Shown: positions 8,813 to 17,900, numbered from the stretch's first letter. The stretch is 44,280 bases of DNA from Shimia marina (GCF_001458175.1 NZ_CYPW01000015.1:1-44280); one strand, 5' to 3'. A program made the numbers and translations. The notes: generated by a model not told the origin, from the sequence alone.

Positions 8813-9298
8813 TCAGAACTTCAGCCGGAGGCGCAGGGCTGCCTTGGTGTTTTCCAGAAGGCTGCCACGTGATTCACTTGTGTCGGTGTTCTGAAAGACC
8901 TCAAAGTTGAGCGCTACCCCATCTTCGATCGGGCGCTCCACACCAAAACCAACCACCGCAGAGCTACCGGAAGCTCTTGCGACGCTATTGGCTTCGGAAG
9001 TTCCTGTGCCGGTGAAGAGGCCGTACACCGATCCATTCTCTATATCAAAGCGAATGACATCGCGAATTGAACGTCTATTGGCTGTGTCGGTTGAAGGCAG
9101 TTGGGACACTTCCTGCGCATCCTTTTGTGGCGGGTGGATGAGGGTGCCAAGCCCCGCAAGTAGACCTTTGTCCTCTGTGAAGGCTTTGCGCAAAAAGCTC
9201 TGTTTGGCGTCCGTCTTTTGTTCCGCGTGTGCAAAATGACCAACACTCCCGGTTAGGGCCAAGATCATGCAGATCGTTGAGGTCTTCAGAGTGCGCAT
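8813..9298 (-). CDS. Exported hypothetical protein with beta-barrel-like C-terminus
   Basis: No family was recognised for this 161-aa protein. A clear signal peptide (hydrophobic CMILALTGSVG core, cut near AHA/EQK at 25) sends it to the envelope. The second half alternates polar and hydrophobic residues and ends in ALRLRLKF, with a C-terminal Phe of the kind that marks the last strand of outer-membrane barrel proteins. The length allows only a few strands, so it may be a truncated or oligomeric barrel or simply a periplasmic protein. It lies alone between cytochrome c550 and lipB, all on the minus strand with gaps of 163 and 156 bp. Confidence 0.6.
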   Translation of the reverse strand: MRTLKTSTICMILALTGSVGHFAHAEQKTDAKQSFLRKAFTEDKGLLAGLGTLIHPPQKDAQEVSQLPSTDTANRRSIRDVIRFDIENGSVYGLFTGTGTSEANSVARASGSSAVVGFGVERPIEDGVALNFEVFQNTDTSESRGSLLENTKAALRLRLKF

Positions 9299-9454
9299 GG
9301 ACTATCCGCCTTTCACAGTGTCGTGCATTTCAGATATCATTCAGAAGCCGTCAGACACGCAAAGTAGGCGCGCGTGTGCTTGATGCTAGCAAACGCGGAG
9401 TTAATTTTGTCTTGCGTAGGGTGCGTTTTCTTCTGAGAGAGGCGCGGACGTCAG

Positions 9455-10123
9455 TTAGGAAGCCGACGGAGATTGGCTCTCAAAGACCTGCTCAAAACTA
9501 CGCTTGAGGGCGACGTCAACGTCTTCTAGGGAGACAGGTAGTCCAAGGTCCACAAGGGACGTCACGCCGTGTTCTGAGATGCCACAGGGCACAATTCCCT
9601 CGAAGTGGGAAAGATCCGGTTCCACATTGATCGAGATGCCGTGGAAGCTGATCCATTTTTTCAGCCGGATACCAATTGCGGCGATCTTATCTTCGGCGTT
9701 GTGACCATTGGCTTGCAAGGGTTTGTCATCGCGCTCGATCCACACGCCAACGCGTCCCGGCTTGATCTCGCCTTTTAGGTTGAAATCGGCGAGTGTCTCG
9801 ATAACCCATGTTTCGAGATTTTCGACAAACTTTCGGATATCCCGCCCACGAGTGTTCAGATTCAGCATGATATAAACCACGCGCTGTCCTGGTCCATGAT
9901 AGGTATATTGCCCGCCGCGTCTGGCTTCAAAAACAGGAAAGCGTTCGGGATCGGTCAGATCCTCGCGCTTTGCGGATGTGCCTGCCGTGTAGAGTGGGGG
10001 GTGTTCCAGAAGCCAGATACACTCATCTGCACGCCCTTCGTGAATGTCTCGGACCCGCTGCTCCATAAACGCCAAGGCGACATCGTATGCGACTTGATCG
10101 TTGCTGTGAATCCATTCAACCAT
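9455..10123 (-). CDS. lipB: Octanoyl-[acyl-carrier-protein]:protein N-octanoyltransferase LipB
   Basis: This 222-aa cytosolic enzyme moves octanoyl groups from acyl carrier protein to the lipoyl domains of 2-oxoacid dehydrogenases and GcvH, the first step of lipoate assembly. LipB hallmarks are present: [14 protein letters not shown] (38-51), the [12 protein letters not shown] loop (69-80), the catalytic Lys146 in DKIAAIGIR, and the acyl-thioester Cys180 in [10 protein letters not shown]. Length is typical. The ATG at 10123 begins MVEWIHS; the gene appears monocistronic. Confidence 0.96.
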   Translation of the reverse strand: MVEWIHSNDQVAYDVALAFMEQRVRDIHEGRADECIWLLEHPPLYTAGTSAKREDLTDPERFPVFEARRGGQYTYHGPGQRVVYIMLNLNTRGRDIRKFVENLETWVIETLADFNLKGEIKPGRVGVWIERDDKPLQANGHNAEDKIAAIGIRLKKWISFHGISINVEPDLSHFEGIVPCGISEHGVTSLVDLGLPVSLEDVDVALKRSFEQVFESQSPSAS

Positions 10124-10328
10124 AGGCCACCCGTCTGCTTTCCGTGCCCATTTATCTAAGCCTGCTTTACAGGGTGTTCAATCGCTGTGTTTGTGTCGAT
10201 GGGGTTAATAGTCTGGTGAAGAAGAGGGGCAGAGCCTGATGCAATCAGAAAAATTTTCAAAACAGGTCTTTTGGGGCTTCACATCCTCGCCAGCTCTCGG
10301 TATTAGCCCCTCACCCACCAGGGCAAGT

Positions 10329-10415
10329 GCGGTCGTGGCGGAATTGGTAGACGCGCAGCGTTGAGGTCGCTGTTCTTTAACCGGAGTGGAAGTTCGAGTC
10401 TTCTCGACCGCACCA
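10329..10415 (+). tRNA. tRNA-Leu (anticodon GAG)
   Basis: The 87-nt gene folds as a class II tRNA. The acceptor is GCGGTCG/CGACCGC, the D-arm lies around GGCGGAATTGGTAGA, and the anticodon stem is CAGCG/CGCTG with loop TTGAGGT (anticodon GAG). A long variable arm, the T-arm TTCGAGTC and an encoded ACCA end follow. It reads CUC/CUU. Its 3' end directly abuts a recombinase relic on the opposite strand, which marks it as a former integration site. Confidence 0.95.
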
Positions 10416-10845
10416 TTTTACATTTTGATGTGAAATGTTCTAAAAAATTAAAGATTACAGACACTTGTGGGGTTCGATAGCCGTTTTGGCGGTCGTATGC
10501 CAATGGTGCTTTGAAAGCTGTTTTCAGGATGGTTTTGCGCACTTCCAGTGACCTCTTTTCGTAGATATTCCAAGGGCTTGAGAGGAAGACTCTCAATAGT
10601 TCGATAATTTCGCCGAGTGTGCTCTTCGGTTTTGTGTTTTGGGATAGCTTGTCAGTCAGTAAAAGCTTGTCCTCTTCCAGCTTCGCAATCTTGGTTTCGA
10701 GCGCAGCCATAACCTTTGGATTCGTGGTTTCGACCATACGCTCGACAAGCGCGTCTTGCTGTTTATCCAATTCTTTGTGCTGGCGTTTGATTTCAGCTTT
10801 GGCTTGCTTGGCCTAATCGCCGCGTTGATCCCATGCGTGTTTCAG
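10416..10845 (-). pseudogene. C-terminal remnant of a tRNA-integrating serine recombinase
   Basis: The minus-strand frame encodes the tail of a large serine recombinase. A charged coiled-coil (KAEIKRQHKELDKQQD, then KIAKLEEDKLLLTDKL) is followed by a block with SSPWNIYEKRSLEVRKT, LKTAFKAPLAYDRQNGYRTP and a final FLEHFTSKCKMV. This pattern is common in alphaproteobacterial recombinases beside tRNA genes. The frame runs on through the antisense of tRNA-Leu to 10303, so the att core overlaps the gene's 3' end. The catalytic and DNA-binding N-terminal parts are missing, and a TAG at 10813-10815 interrupts the frame. Upstream it is joined to an IS5-type transposase fragment. It is a dead relic of an excised or deleted island. 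Confidence 0.75.
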
Positions 10846-10995
10846 CATCGACAACGATCTACGCTGCTTCAACGCGCCATTGTAAGTCGACCAGTTCGTG
10901 GTCTTGTGCTTCGCGGGGACCCAACTGCTCATGCCGCCCAGCTATCACACTGGCTTCAAACAGTGAATCCCTGAACCGATTTGTGCAACAAGGCC
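10846..10995 (-). pseudogene. IS5-family transposase 5' fragment with probable IS end
   Basis: Starting at an ATG at 10932 (minus), 29 codons read as the N-terminus of an IS5-family (IS427-like) transposase: the sequence KHKTTNWSTYNGALKQR is characteristic. The frame then continues without a break into recombinase sequence. Upstream, the minus strand carries GGCCTTGTTGCACAAATCGG (10995-10976), which resembles the terminus of such elements, so the fragment probably holds the left IS end plus the first part of the transposase. The rest of the element is absent. Confidence 0.6.
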
Positions 10996-11110
10996 AAGGC
11001 AAGTGCTTGAAAGTCAAAGTGTGCTGTCTGAGCTGCCACACTAGCGTATAATCACGTTTGCGAAAGGCGGGCGGGGCTGAGCCCTTGAGGTGCTAGTATT
11101 GTGCCAATCA

Positions 11111-11200
11111 TGGCGGAGGAGGTGGGATTCGAACCCACGGAGGGCGTTAACCCTCGTCGGTTTTCAAGACCGGTGCATTCGACCACTCTGCCACTCCTCC
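11111..11200 (-). tRNA. tRNA-Ser (anticodon UGA)
   Basis: A 90-nt class II tRNA on the minus strand. The acceptor is GGAGGAG/CTCCTCC with discriminator G and encoded CCA, the D-arm is GCAGAGTGGTCGAATGC, and the anticodon loop is CTTGAAA (anticodon TGA). It has a long variable arm and the T-arm GTGGGTTCGAATCCCAC. It reads UCA and other UCN codons. Confidence 0.95.
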
Positions 11201-11409
11201 GACAGAGCTTCACTAAATTGCAAATTACACAGGTTCAAGTGAAAAACCCGTGCAATTTTTTGCGCAGAGGCACAGGCGGACTTTCCTTGCGCAAGAGTGC
11301 AGGGTAGAGTTTGCGCAAAACAAAGCTGGCAAAGCGCGAAATCGCAAAAGGACCAGCACCAAACATACGCAATACATTCGCGTAACGACGAGCAGGCAAA
11401 GGGACCCGA

Positions 11410-12285
11410 ATGACATTTTTTTCAGGCGTAATGGGAATCCACTCACACCGCAAACTTCTGGCTGTCACACTGGCCGCTTCTGCGGCGCTGTCAGCGTGCT
11501 CGGATGTATCAAATCCCTTTGCTTCAAATGGATCAGGGCCTGTTGAACAAGAGGTCGGAACGGCGGGGCAGACGACGAAATTGGTGGAGCGCGATGTGGA
11601 GGCACCAGAGGTCTTCTCTACGTCAGAGTCGGGGCTTTGGGACGGTCGCCCTTCCCTGGGCGGCGTGTGGGCCGCGCATCCAGATGTCAATGATCCGGAG
11701 CGCGTTATCATCCGCAACCAATCCAATGGTAAATTCGTGATTGGTGCACTTTTCCGACGGGAACGGGACATCCCCGGTCCCCGCATTCAAGTTTCTTCTG
11801 ACGCAGCTGCTGCACTGGGTATGATCGCAGGACAACCCGTCGCGCTCAACGTCACAGCCTTGCGGCGAGAAGCTGTTGCCGAAGAAACGCCAGAAGCCCC
11901 CGACGCCACAGCCGAGGATGTATCACCAAGCGCTGTTGAAGAAGCCCCGCTTGAGCCGATCGCCGCTGCTTCGGCCGCCATCGCTGCAGCCGAAGCGTCT
12001 GCAACGACAGCCGCAAAATCTGAAGTTGCCCCCAAGCCCATGTCGTCTTCGTTGACAAAGCCTTACGTGCAGATTGGTATCTTCTCGGTAGAAGCCAATG
12101 CGAAACGCGCTGCGTCGCAAATGTCCGGGGCCGGACTGACGCCACTCATTCGCAAGACCACATCAGGTGACAAACAGTTCTGGCGTGTGCTGGTCGGTCC
12201 GGCCAGCAGCAAATCTGAGTTAAAATCCATGACAGACAAAGTTCATGGCATTGGCTTCACCGACGCCTACGCGGTAACGAATTGA
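11410..12285 (+). CDS. SPOR-domain lipoprotein
   Basis: The 291-aa product has a lipoprotein signal: a basic stretch, a hydrophobic core, and the lipobox LSAC with Cys30. A middle Ala/Glu-rich low-complexity linker (about 150-215) leads to a C-terminal SPOR domain (about 218-290: YVQIGIFSVEANAKRAA ... FWRVLVGPA). SPOR domains bind denuded glycan strands at division septa, so the protein probably sits at the cell envelope during division or wall remodelling. It is related in design to the RlpA/SPOR group, but the double-psi barrel of RlpA is not obvious. The ATG at 11410 follows AAAGGGA (11398-11404); a later ATG at 11431 is possible. The D-Ala-D-Ala carboxypeptidase gene begins 13 bp after it, consistent with a wall-related operon. 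Confidence 0.8.
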   Translation: MTFFSGVMGIHSHRKLLAVTLAASAALSACSDVSNPFASNGSGPVEQEVGTAGQTTKLVERDVEAPEVFSTSESGLWDGRPSLGGVWAAHPDVNDPERVIIRNQSNGKFVIGALFRRERDIPGPRIQVSSDAAAALGMIAGQPVALNVTALRREAVAEETPEAPDATAEDVSPSAVEEAPLEPIAAASAAIAAAEASATTAAKSEVAPKPMSSSLTKPYVQIGIFSVEANAKRAASQMSGAGLTPLIRKTTSGDKQFWRVLVGPASSKSELKSMTDKVHGIGFTDAYAVTN

Positions 12286-12298
12286 CGGAGAGACCTCG

Positions 12299-13468
12299 AT
12301 GCACAAGCCCTTTCTGAAAGCTATGCTGACAACTCTATGTGGCGTGGTGTTTGCCGTACAGGCTGCGGCCTTTGAGACCAAAGCAAAAGCTGCCTTTGTG
12401 ATGGACCAGACAACGGGCACGGTTTTGATGGCCAAAAACGCCGATGATGCCTTACCGCCAGCGTCCATGTCCAAATTGATGACACTTTACATGGCTTTTG
12501 AAGCTGTCAGGGATGGCCGCTTGTCCATGAGTGAAACATTGCCGGTGTCCCAACACGCCATGAACTATGGTGGTTCCACGATGTTTCTGGACACGACCGA
12601 TCGTGTGAAAGTCGAAGACCTTTTACGCGGCGTGATTGTTTTGTCCGGCAACGATGCCTGTGCTGTTTTGGCGGAAACGCTCAGCCCAGACGGCACAGAA
12701 GCAGGCTTCGCGCGCCAAATGACACGCCGCGCCCGTCAGATGGGCATGACCAATTCAACCTTTGTAAATTCAAATGGCTGGCCCGCTTCAGGCCACCGAA
12801 TGAGCATGCGTGATCTGGTTCTGCTTGCAAATCGGTTGATTACCGATTTTCCTGAGTTCTACCCGATGTTCTCTGAGACCGAGTTCCCGTTTGATGGACG
12901 GGCACCACAGAACACTCAGAACCGGAATCCATTGCTGCGGCTGGACATTGGTGCAGATGGGTTAAAAACCGGCCACACGCAAGAAGCGGGCTATGGGCTG
13001 GTCGGATCTGCCAAGCAGGGCCCGCGTCGGGTGATTTTTGCCTTCTCAGGATTGGATAGCGCGAAGGATCGCGCAGAAGTCTCAGAACAGATCGTAAACT
13101 GGGCTTTCCGCCAGTTTTCCGAAACCACTTTGGTTCGGGAGGGGGAGCGTGTCGCACAAGCGGATGTATGGATGGGGAAAACTCCCAAAGTGGGTCTTGT
13201 CCCTGCCCAAGATCTTGAAATTTTGCTTCCAGTCTTGTCTCGCAGTGCCGTCAAGGGGGAAGTGATTTTCAACGGCCCGATCGAAGCCCCCATCACCAAA
13301 GGCATGCCCTTGGCGGAGCTAGTGCTGTCCCCAGATGATCTGCCTGAAATGCGTATTCCCTTGGTCGCGGAGACTGATGTTCCTGAGGGGGGCTTCATGG
13401 TGAGGTTGCGGACAGCAACCAGCCTTTTGATTTCTCAGTTTGGTCCTCAAGCCGAAGGTGCCTCGTGA
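12299..13468 (+). CDS. dacC: D-alanyl-D-alanine carboxypeptidase (low-molecular-mass PBP)
   Basis: A 389-aa periplasmic serine peptidase that trims the terminal D-Ala from peptidoglycan pentapeptides. It has an N-terminal signal peptide (MLTTLCGVVFAVQAAA). The three penicillin-binding motifs are present: S56-M-S-K59, S116-G-N118 and K223-T-G225. A C-terminal PBP5-like beta domain and a final amphipathic stretch complete the DacA/DacC pattern. It follows the SPOR lipoprotein by 13 bp and overlaps tmk by 4 bp. The symbol is by family; DacA and DacC cannot be separated here. Confidence 0.92.
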   Translation: MHKPFLKAMLTTLCGVVFAVQAAAFETKAKAAFVMDQTTGTVLMAKNADDALPPASMSKLMTLYMAFEAVRDGRLSMSETLPVSQHAMNYGGSTMFLDTTDRVKVEDLLRGVIVLSGNDACAVLAETLSPDGTEAGFARQMTRRARQMGMTNSTFVNSNGWPASGHRMSMRDLVLLANRLITDFPEFYPMFSETEFPFDGRAPQNTQNRNPLLRLDIGADGLKTGHTQEAGYGLVGSAKQGPRRVIFAFSGLDSAKDRAEVSEQIVNWAFRQFSETTLVREGERVAQADVWMGKTPKVGLVPAQDLEILLPVLSRSAVKGEVIFNGPIEAPITKGMPLAELVLSPDDLPEMRIPLVAETDVPEGGFMVRLRTATSLLISQFGPQAEGAS

Positions 13469-14103
13469 CCCAAGGCCGTTTTATTTCCTTCGAGGGCATT
13501 GATGGTTCTGGCAAATCCACACAGGCAGCGCTGTTGGCGGATCAACTGCGTGATTTGGGACATGATGTGATTTTAACCCGCGAACCCGGAGGATCGGTCG
13601 GGGCTGAGGAAATTCGCAGCCTTGTTCTGGAAGGTGACCCGGATCGTTGGTCTGCAGAAACTGAGATTTTGCTGTTTACCGCGGCGCGACGTGATCACTT
13701 AGAGCGTACAATTTTGCCAGCGCTTGCTGCTGGGAAAACCGTAATCTGCGACCGCTTTGCAGATAGCACTCGCATGTATCAGGGTCTCTCCAGAGGAGAT
13801 CTGCGTTCACTTGTGGATCAGTTGCACAGCCTGATGATCGGGCGAGAACCGGATTTGACTGTACTGATTGACATGGATCCCTCTGTCGGGCTGGCCCGCG
13901 CCAAGTCCCGCCAAACCAGTGAAGAACGCTTTGAAGATTTTGGAGTAGGCCTGCAACAGCAGATGCGCCAAGGTTTCCTTCGTCTTTCAAAAGAATTTCC
14001 CGAGCGGTTTGTTGTTATCAATGGCGTTGACGACAAGGAGGCTGTGGCGGGCGATGTGCTTTCCGCCGTCACGCCGCATCTTCAAAAAGGTCTGAACGCG
14101 TGA
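13465..14103 (+). CDS. tmk: Thymidylate kinase
   Basis: A 212-aa cytosolic enzyme phosphorylating dTMP to dTDP. The P-loop GIDGSGKS (11-18) sits in the expected FEGIDGSGKST context. The TREPGG motif of the substrate site follows, then ICDRFADSTRMYQG and the LID segment with RAKSRQTSEERFE. It uses a GTG start at 13465 inside the stop of the carboxypeptidase gene, and its own stop overlaps the holB start by 4 bp, indicating translational coupling. The tmk-holB-tatD order is a widely conserved arrangement. Confidence 0.96.
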   Translation: MTQGRFISFEGIDGSGKSTQAALLADQLRDLGHDVILTREPGGSVGAEEIRSLVLEGDPDRWSAETEILLFTAARRDHLERTILPALAAGKTVICDRFADSTRMYQGLSRGDLRSLVDQLHSLMIGREPDLTVLIDMDPSVGLARAKSRQTSEERFEDFGVGLQQQMRQGFLRLSKEFPERFVVINGVDDKEAVAGDVLSAVTPHLQKGLNA

Positions 14104-15251
14104 GCGCAGATCCTCAACATGAACCTGATCGCGTAGAAGGCGCACCGCATCCGCGAGAAACAGACCATCTTTACGGTCAGGCGGGTGCTGAGGAAGACTT
14201 CCTTACCGCGTTCAACTTCAATCGTCTGCATCATGGATGGTTGATTTCCGGGCCAATGGGGGTTGGAAAAGCAACGCTGGCATGGCGTATTGCTCGCTTC
14301 CTGCTCAGCCAACCGGCAGAAGGGGGTGGTGGGATGTTCGCCACTGAACCCCTTGAGCACACATCACTCAACGTAGACCCGGAACACCCTGTTGCACACC
14401 GCATTCGCGCGTTGTCCGAACCGGGTGTATTCTTGTTGAGACGTGGCTTTGCCGGCAGCACGGACAGTGCACGAGAAAAGTCGCGACAAGAAGGCAAATT
14501 TGCTGCCGAGATCCGCGTGAACGAAGTACGTGAGCTCAGTAGCTTCCTACATATGTCCATGGCTGACGGCGGACGCCGTGTGGTTATTGTGGACAGTGCT
14601 GACGAGATGAACGTAAACGCCGCAAATGCTTTGCTCAAAATGCTTGAGGAGCCGCCTGCGCGAACGATCATGCTGTTGATTTCACATCAACCCTCAAGGC
14701 TCTTGCCTACTATTCGGTCGAGGTGCCGGGAGCTGCGTCTGCACCCTCTCTCTCCAGACGATATGCATCTTGCGCTACAGCAAGCAGGCTTTGAAGCAGG
14801 TGAGAGCCCAGCTCTTTCCGAAATGGCGGGAGGATCTGTTGGCGAGGCTTTGCGGATCCTACAACAGGACGGGCTGCCACTTTATGCCGAGTTGCTCAAT
14901 CTGTTCGCGGGGCCGCGTGGATTTGATCGTGCCAAGGCGTTGAACCTGGTGAACTCTCTTGGCACCAAAGGTGCTGAAGCTCGCTTTGAAATGTTATTGA
15001 CGGTTATCGACCTTTTCCTGACACGTCTCGCACGCACAGGTGCATTGGGCCATCCGCCGCCAGTGGAAATTGTCCCTCATGAGGCCGAGACTTTGATGCG
15101 ACTGGCCCCCTCTGCGCATAAAGCGCGCGCATGGGCGCAAGCTGCTCAGGAGATTACAGACAGAACGCGCCACGGCAAGGCCGTGAACCTTGACCCGGCC
15201 TCTTTGGTGCTGGATACGGTGTTCAAGATACACCAAACAGCGGCTGCCTGA
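14100..15251 (+). CDS. holB: DNA polymerase III subunit delta'
   Basis: A 383-aa AAA+ subunit of the clamp loader. The N-terminal domain holds HGWLISGPMGVGKATLAWR (Walker A GPMGVGKAT) and the middle VVIVDSADEMNVNAANALLKMLEEPP (Walker B and DExx-like segment), followed by the TIRSRCRELRL sensor-1 region characteristic of delta'/gamma. The zinc-finger cysteines of longer homologues are not apparent. It starts with GTG within the tmk stop codon and is followed after 3 bp by tatD. Confidence 0.93.
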   Translation: MSADPQHEPDRVEGAPHPRETDHLYGQAGAEEDFLTAFNFNRLHHGWLISGPMGVGKATLAWRIARFLLSQPAEGGGGMFATEPLEHTSLNVDPEHPVAHRIRALSEPGVFLLRRGFAGSTDSAREKSRQEGKFAAEIRVNEVRELSSFLHMSMADGGRRVVIVDSADEMNVNAANALLKMLEEPPARTIMLLISHQPSRLLPTIRSRCRELRLHPLSPDDMHLALQQAGFEAGESPALSEMAGGSVGEALRILQQDGLPLYAELLNLFAGPRGFDRAKALNLVNSLGTKGAEARFEMLLTVIDLFLTRLARTGALGHPPPVEIVPHEAETLMRLAPSAHKARAWAQAAQEITDRTRHGKAVNLDPASLVLDTVFKIHQTAAA

Positions 15252-15254
15252 ACC

Positions 15255-16061
15255 TTGTCAAACGTCCCACCCATTACCGATAGCCATTGCCACCTGGATT
15301 TCCCCGATTTCGAAGGCCAACTGCCTGAGATTATTGCACGGGCCGCAGAGGCTGGTGTGACAAGAATGGTCACGATATGCACAAAACTGAAAAATGAGCC
15401 ATCGGTGCGCGCCATCGCCGAAGCGCATACACCTGTTTTCTATGCGGCCGGAACGCATCCCATGAGCGCGGCAGACGAACCCATGGCAACCGTGGATCAA
15501 CTGGTGGAAATCGCTCAGCACCCAAAGATGGTCGGGATAGGCGAGACAGGTCTGGATTACCACTACACGGCGGACAGTAAGGCGGTGCAGCAAACGTCGC
15601 TGCGAATCCATATTGAAGCTGCGCGTCAAACGGGGCTGCCGCTGATCATTCATAGCCGCGATGCTGATGAAGACATGGCTTCCATTCTCACAGAAGAGCA
15701 CAAACAAGGCGACTTTTCCTGTGTGATGCACTGCTACAGCTCTGGTCCGGAGCTGGCAAAACGCATGCTGGGTTTGGGCTTTTATCTATCCATGTCGGGC
15801 ATTGCTGCATTTCCGCGCTCTCAAGACGTGCGAGATATTTTTGCAGCAGCCCCTGTCGAGCGCATATTGTTGGAAACAGACGCACCTTACCTTGCGCCTC
15901 CTCCTTATCGCGGCAAACGTAACGAGCCCGCCTATGTGGAGAAAACAGCGCGTATCGGTGCGGAGGTTTTCAATCTCGACTATCCTGCCTTTGCAGCTCA
16001 AACACAGGCAAATTTCGAACGCCTGTTCAGCAAAGCAAAACTGAAAGCTGACGCCGCATGA
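15255..16061 (+). CDS. tatD: TatD-family metal-dependent DNase
   Basis: A 268-aa TIM-barrel hydrolase with the TatD metal-ligand pattern: DSHCHLDFPDF at the N-terminus, GIGETGLDYHY (Glu), PLIIHSRDAD (His), VMHCYSSG (His) and LETDAPYLAPPPYRGKRN (Asp). The family has 3'-5' exonuclease and DNase activity, and in several bacteria is needed for DNA repair. Translation apparently starts at TTG (15255), only 3 bp after holB; MSNVPPITDSHCH is the natural N-terminus and no earlier start fits. The stop overlaps the next gene by 4 bp. Confidence 0.93.
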   Translation: MSNVPPITDSHCHLDFPDFEGQLPEIIARAAEAGVTRMVTICTKLKNEPSVRAIAEAHTPVFYAAGTHPMSAADEPMATVDQLVEIAQHPKMVGIGETGLDYHYTADSKAVQQTSLRIHIEAARQTGLPLIIHSRDADEDMASILTEEHKQGDFSCVMHCYSSGPELAKRMLGLGFYLSMSGIAAFPRSQDVRDIFAAAPVERILLETDAPYLAPPPYRGKRNEPAYVEKTARIGAEVFNLDYPAFAAQTQANFERLFSKAKLKADAA

Positions 16062-16861
16062 CATCACGCCTCACCTTTACGATCCTAGGTTGCGGCAGTT
16101 CAGGAGGGGTGCCGCGTATCGGCGGCCTCTGGGGTGAATGTAATCCTGACAACCCAAAAAACAGACGCAGGCGGTGTTCCCTTCTGATTGAAAAGGAAAC
16201 TAACGCAGGCAAGACCACAGTGTTGGTCGACACGTCGCCGGACATGCGAGAGCAGTTGCTATCGGCAGATGTGGGCGCACTGGATGCTGTCGTCTACACG
16301 CATCCTCATGCCGATCACGTGCATGGCATTGATGACCTGCGCATGATCGTTTTCAATATGCGCAAACGTGTGCCAGTCTGGGCGGATGGGGCAACGCAGA
16401 ACGATCTTTTGTCACGCTTTGGCTATGCCTTTGTGCAACCGTCGGATTCACCATACCCTCCGATCCTAGAGCTACACACAATTGATGAAGATGACTTCGT
16501 CATCTCTGGGGCAGGCGGCGATATCACTTTTCAGCCCATCCGCGTGGACCATGGCAGCATTGATGCATTGGCGTTTCGGGTGAATGACGTTGTTTACATG
16601 CCTGATGCCGCGAAAATCTATGATGAGTCTTGGCCGAAATTGGCCAATCAGAAGTGCTTTATCGTTGATGCACTGCGTCGTGCCCCGCACCCGACGCATG
16701 CGAATTTAGATCAGGCTCTTGAGTGGATCGAAAAACTTGCGCCCGAACAGGCGATTCTGACAAACATGCATATCGATCTGGACTATGACACAGTTGCCGC
16801 AGAAACGCCGGATCATGTCGTTCCGGCTTTTGACGGCATGAAGGTGGTCTTCGACTTATAA
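16058..16861 (+). CDS. MBL-fold metallo-hydrolase (PhnP-like)
   Basis: A 267-aa metallo-beta-lactamase-fold protein. It starts with LGCGSSGGVPRIGG, has the metal site HPHADHVHGIDDL in the expected place, and further ligands in VDHGSIDALAFR, MPDAAK and LTNMHIDLDY. The N-terminal GCGSSGG and the IGG/WGECNPDNPKNRRRRCS segment resemble the PhnP/RNase Z-like subfamily that hydrolyses cyclic or other phosphodiesters. In many alphaproteobacteria this gene follows tatD. No phosphonate genes are nearby, so a role in C-P metabolism is not supported; the exact substrate is unknown. Confidence 0.88.
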   Translation: MTSRLTFTILGCGSSGGVPRIGGLWGECNPDNPKNRRRRCSLLIEKETNAGKTTVLVDTSPDMREQLLSADVGALDAVVYTHPHADHVHGIDDLRMIVFNMRKRVPVWADGATQNDLLSRFGYAFVQPSDSPYPPILELHTIDEDDFVISGAGGDITFQPIRVDHGSIDALAFRVNDVVYMPDAAKIYDESWPKLANQKCFIVDALRRAPHPTHANLDQALEWIEKLAPEQAILTNMHIDLDYDTVAAETPDHVVPAFDGMKVVFDL

Positions 16862-16891
16862 CACCCTCTGTGCGCGCGGAGACATACGCCC

Positions 16892-17821
16892 ATGCAAACG
16901 CTGATCTCCGTCATCATGCCAGTTTTTATTTTGATCGGTTTTGGCTATTTGGCAGCTTGGCGAGGCTATTTCAGCCCAACCAATGTCGATGGCCTCATGC
17001 GGTTTGCGACGAATTTCGCGGTTCCTGTGCTGCTTTTTCGTGCGATATCAAATTTGGATCTCGCCGCAGAATACAACATGAGCATGATGGGCAGCTTCTA
17101 TGGCGCTGCCTTCTTGTGCTTTGGAACGGGATTGATTGGCGCCCGGTTTCTGTTTGGACGCGATTGGGAGGACGCCACCGCTATTGGTTTTGTCTGCCTG
17201 TTCTCAAATTCGTTGCTTCTTGGCTTGGCAATTATGGAGAGGGCCTATGGCACAGATAGTTTGACTGGAAACTACGCCATTATCTCTATCCATGCGCCAT
17301 TCTGCTATGGCTTGGGCATAACAACTATGGAAGTCATGCGCGCGCGCCGTACAGCACAGTCTCGCGTCCTGCTCACGGTGCTCAAGGCAATGTTCTCAAA
17401 CGCGCTGATACTAGGTATTGGTCTTGGATTTGCAGTTAACCTTGGTGGTGTGCCTGTTCCCGAATCAGCGATGCATGCCGTCAACCTTTTGGCCTCGGCT
17501 GCTCTTCCTGCAGCATTGTTTGGCATGGGCGGTGTCTTGTATCGATACCGGCCAGAAGGCGACATGCGCACGATTCTATTTTGTTGCGCAGTTTCTCTCG
17601 GGTTGCACCCTGCTCTCACCTATGGGTTCGGCTCAATCAACGGCATCGCGACAGAGAGCCTACGATCAGCGGTTGTCACAGCCTCCATGGCGCCAGGCAT
17701 AAATGCATATCTCTTTGCAAATATGTATGGCAGAGGCATGCGGGTAGCGGCCTCTACCGTCCTGATCGGGACGGCCTTCTCTGTTGTATCGGTCTGGCTG
17801 TGGTTGGGGGCTTTGCCTTGA
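16892..17821 (+). CDS. AEC-family (auxin efflux carrier-type) transporter
   Basis: A 309-aa very hydrophobic protein with about ten predicted membrane helices arranged as two five-helix halves. It begins SVIMPVFILIGFGYLAAWRG, a typical AEC start, and has a polar break between halves around residues 145-155. Family members transport organic anions such as malonate or malate in bacteria; this substrate cannot be read. A GGAGA site precedes the ATG, and the 30-bp gap suggests it is cotranscribed with the upstream hydrolase. Confidence 0.85.
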   Translation: MQTLISVIMPVFILIGFGYLAAWRGYFSPTNVDGLMRFATNFAVPVLLFRAISNLDLAAEYNMSMMGSFYGAAFLCFGTGLIGARFLFGRDWEDATAIGFVCLFSNSLLLGLAIMERAYGTDSLTGNYAIISIHAPFCYGLGITTMEVMRARRTAQSRVLLTVLKAMFSNALILGIGLGFAVNLGGVPVPESAMHAVNLLASAALPAALFGMGGVLYRYRPEGDMRTILFCCAVSLGLHPALTYGFGSINGIATESLRSAVVTASMAPGINAYLFANMYGRGMRVAASTVLIGTAFSVVSVWLWLGALP

Positions 17822-17900
17822 TATCACCCAAGGGTGATTTGCCTCTTGCTCTGGTTGTCGTCAAGCATGCAACAACGCTCCAGCCGTAAGGGAAAATCTC

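Noticed and set aside
10329..11200. A second attachment site for the recombinase relic
   Set aside because: No repeat of the tRNA-Leu 3' end was seen elsewhere in the window, so an intact island is not supported.
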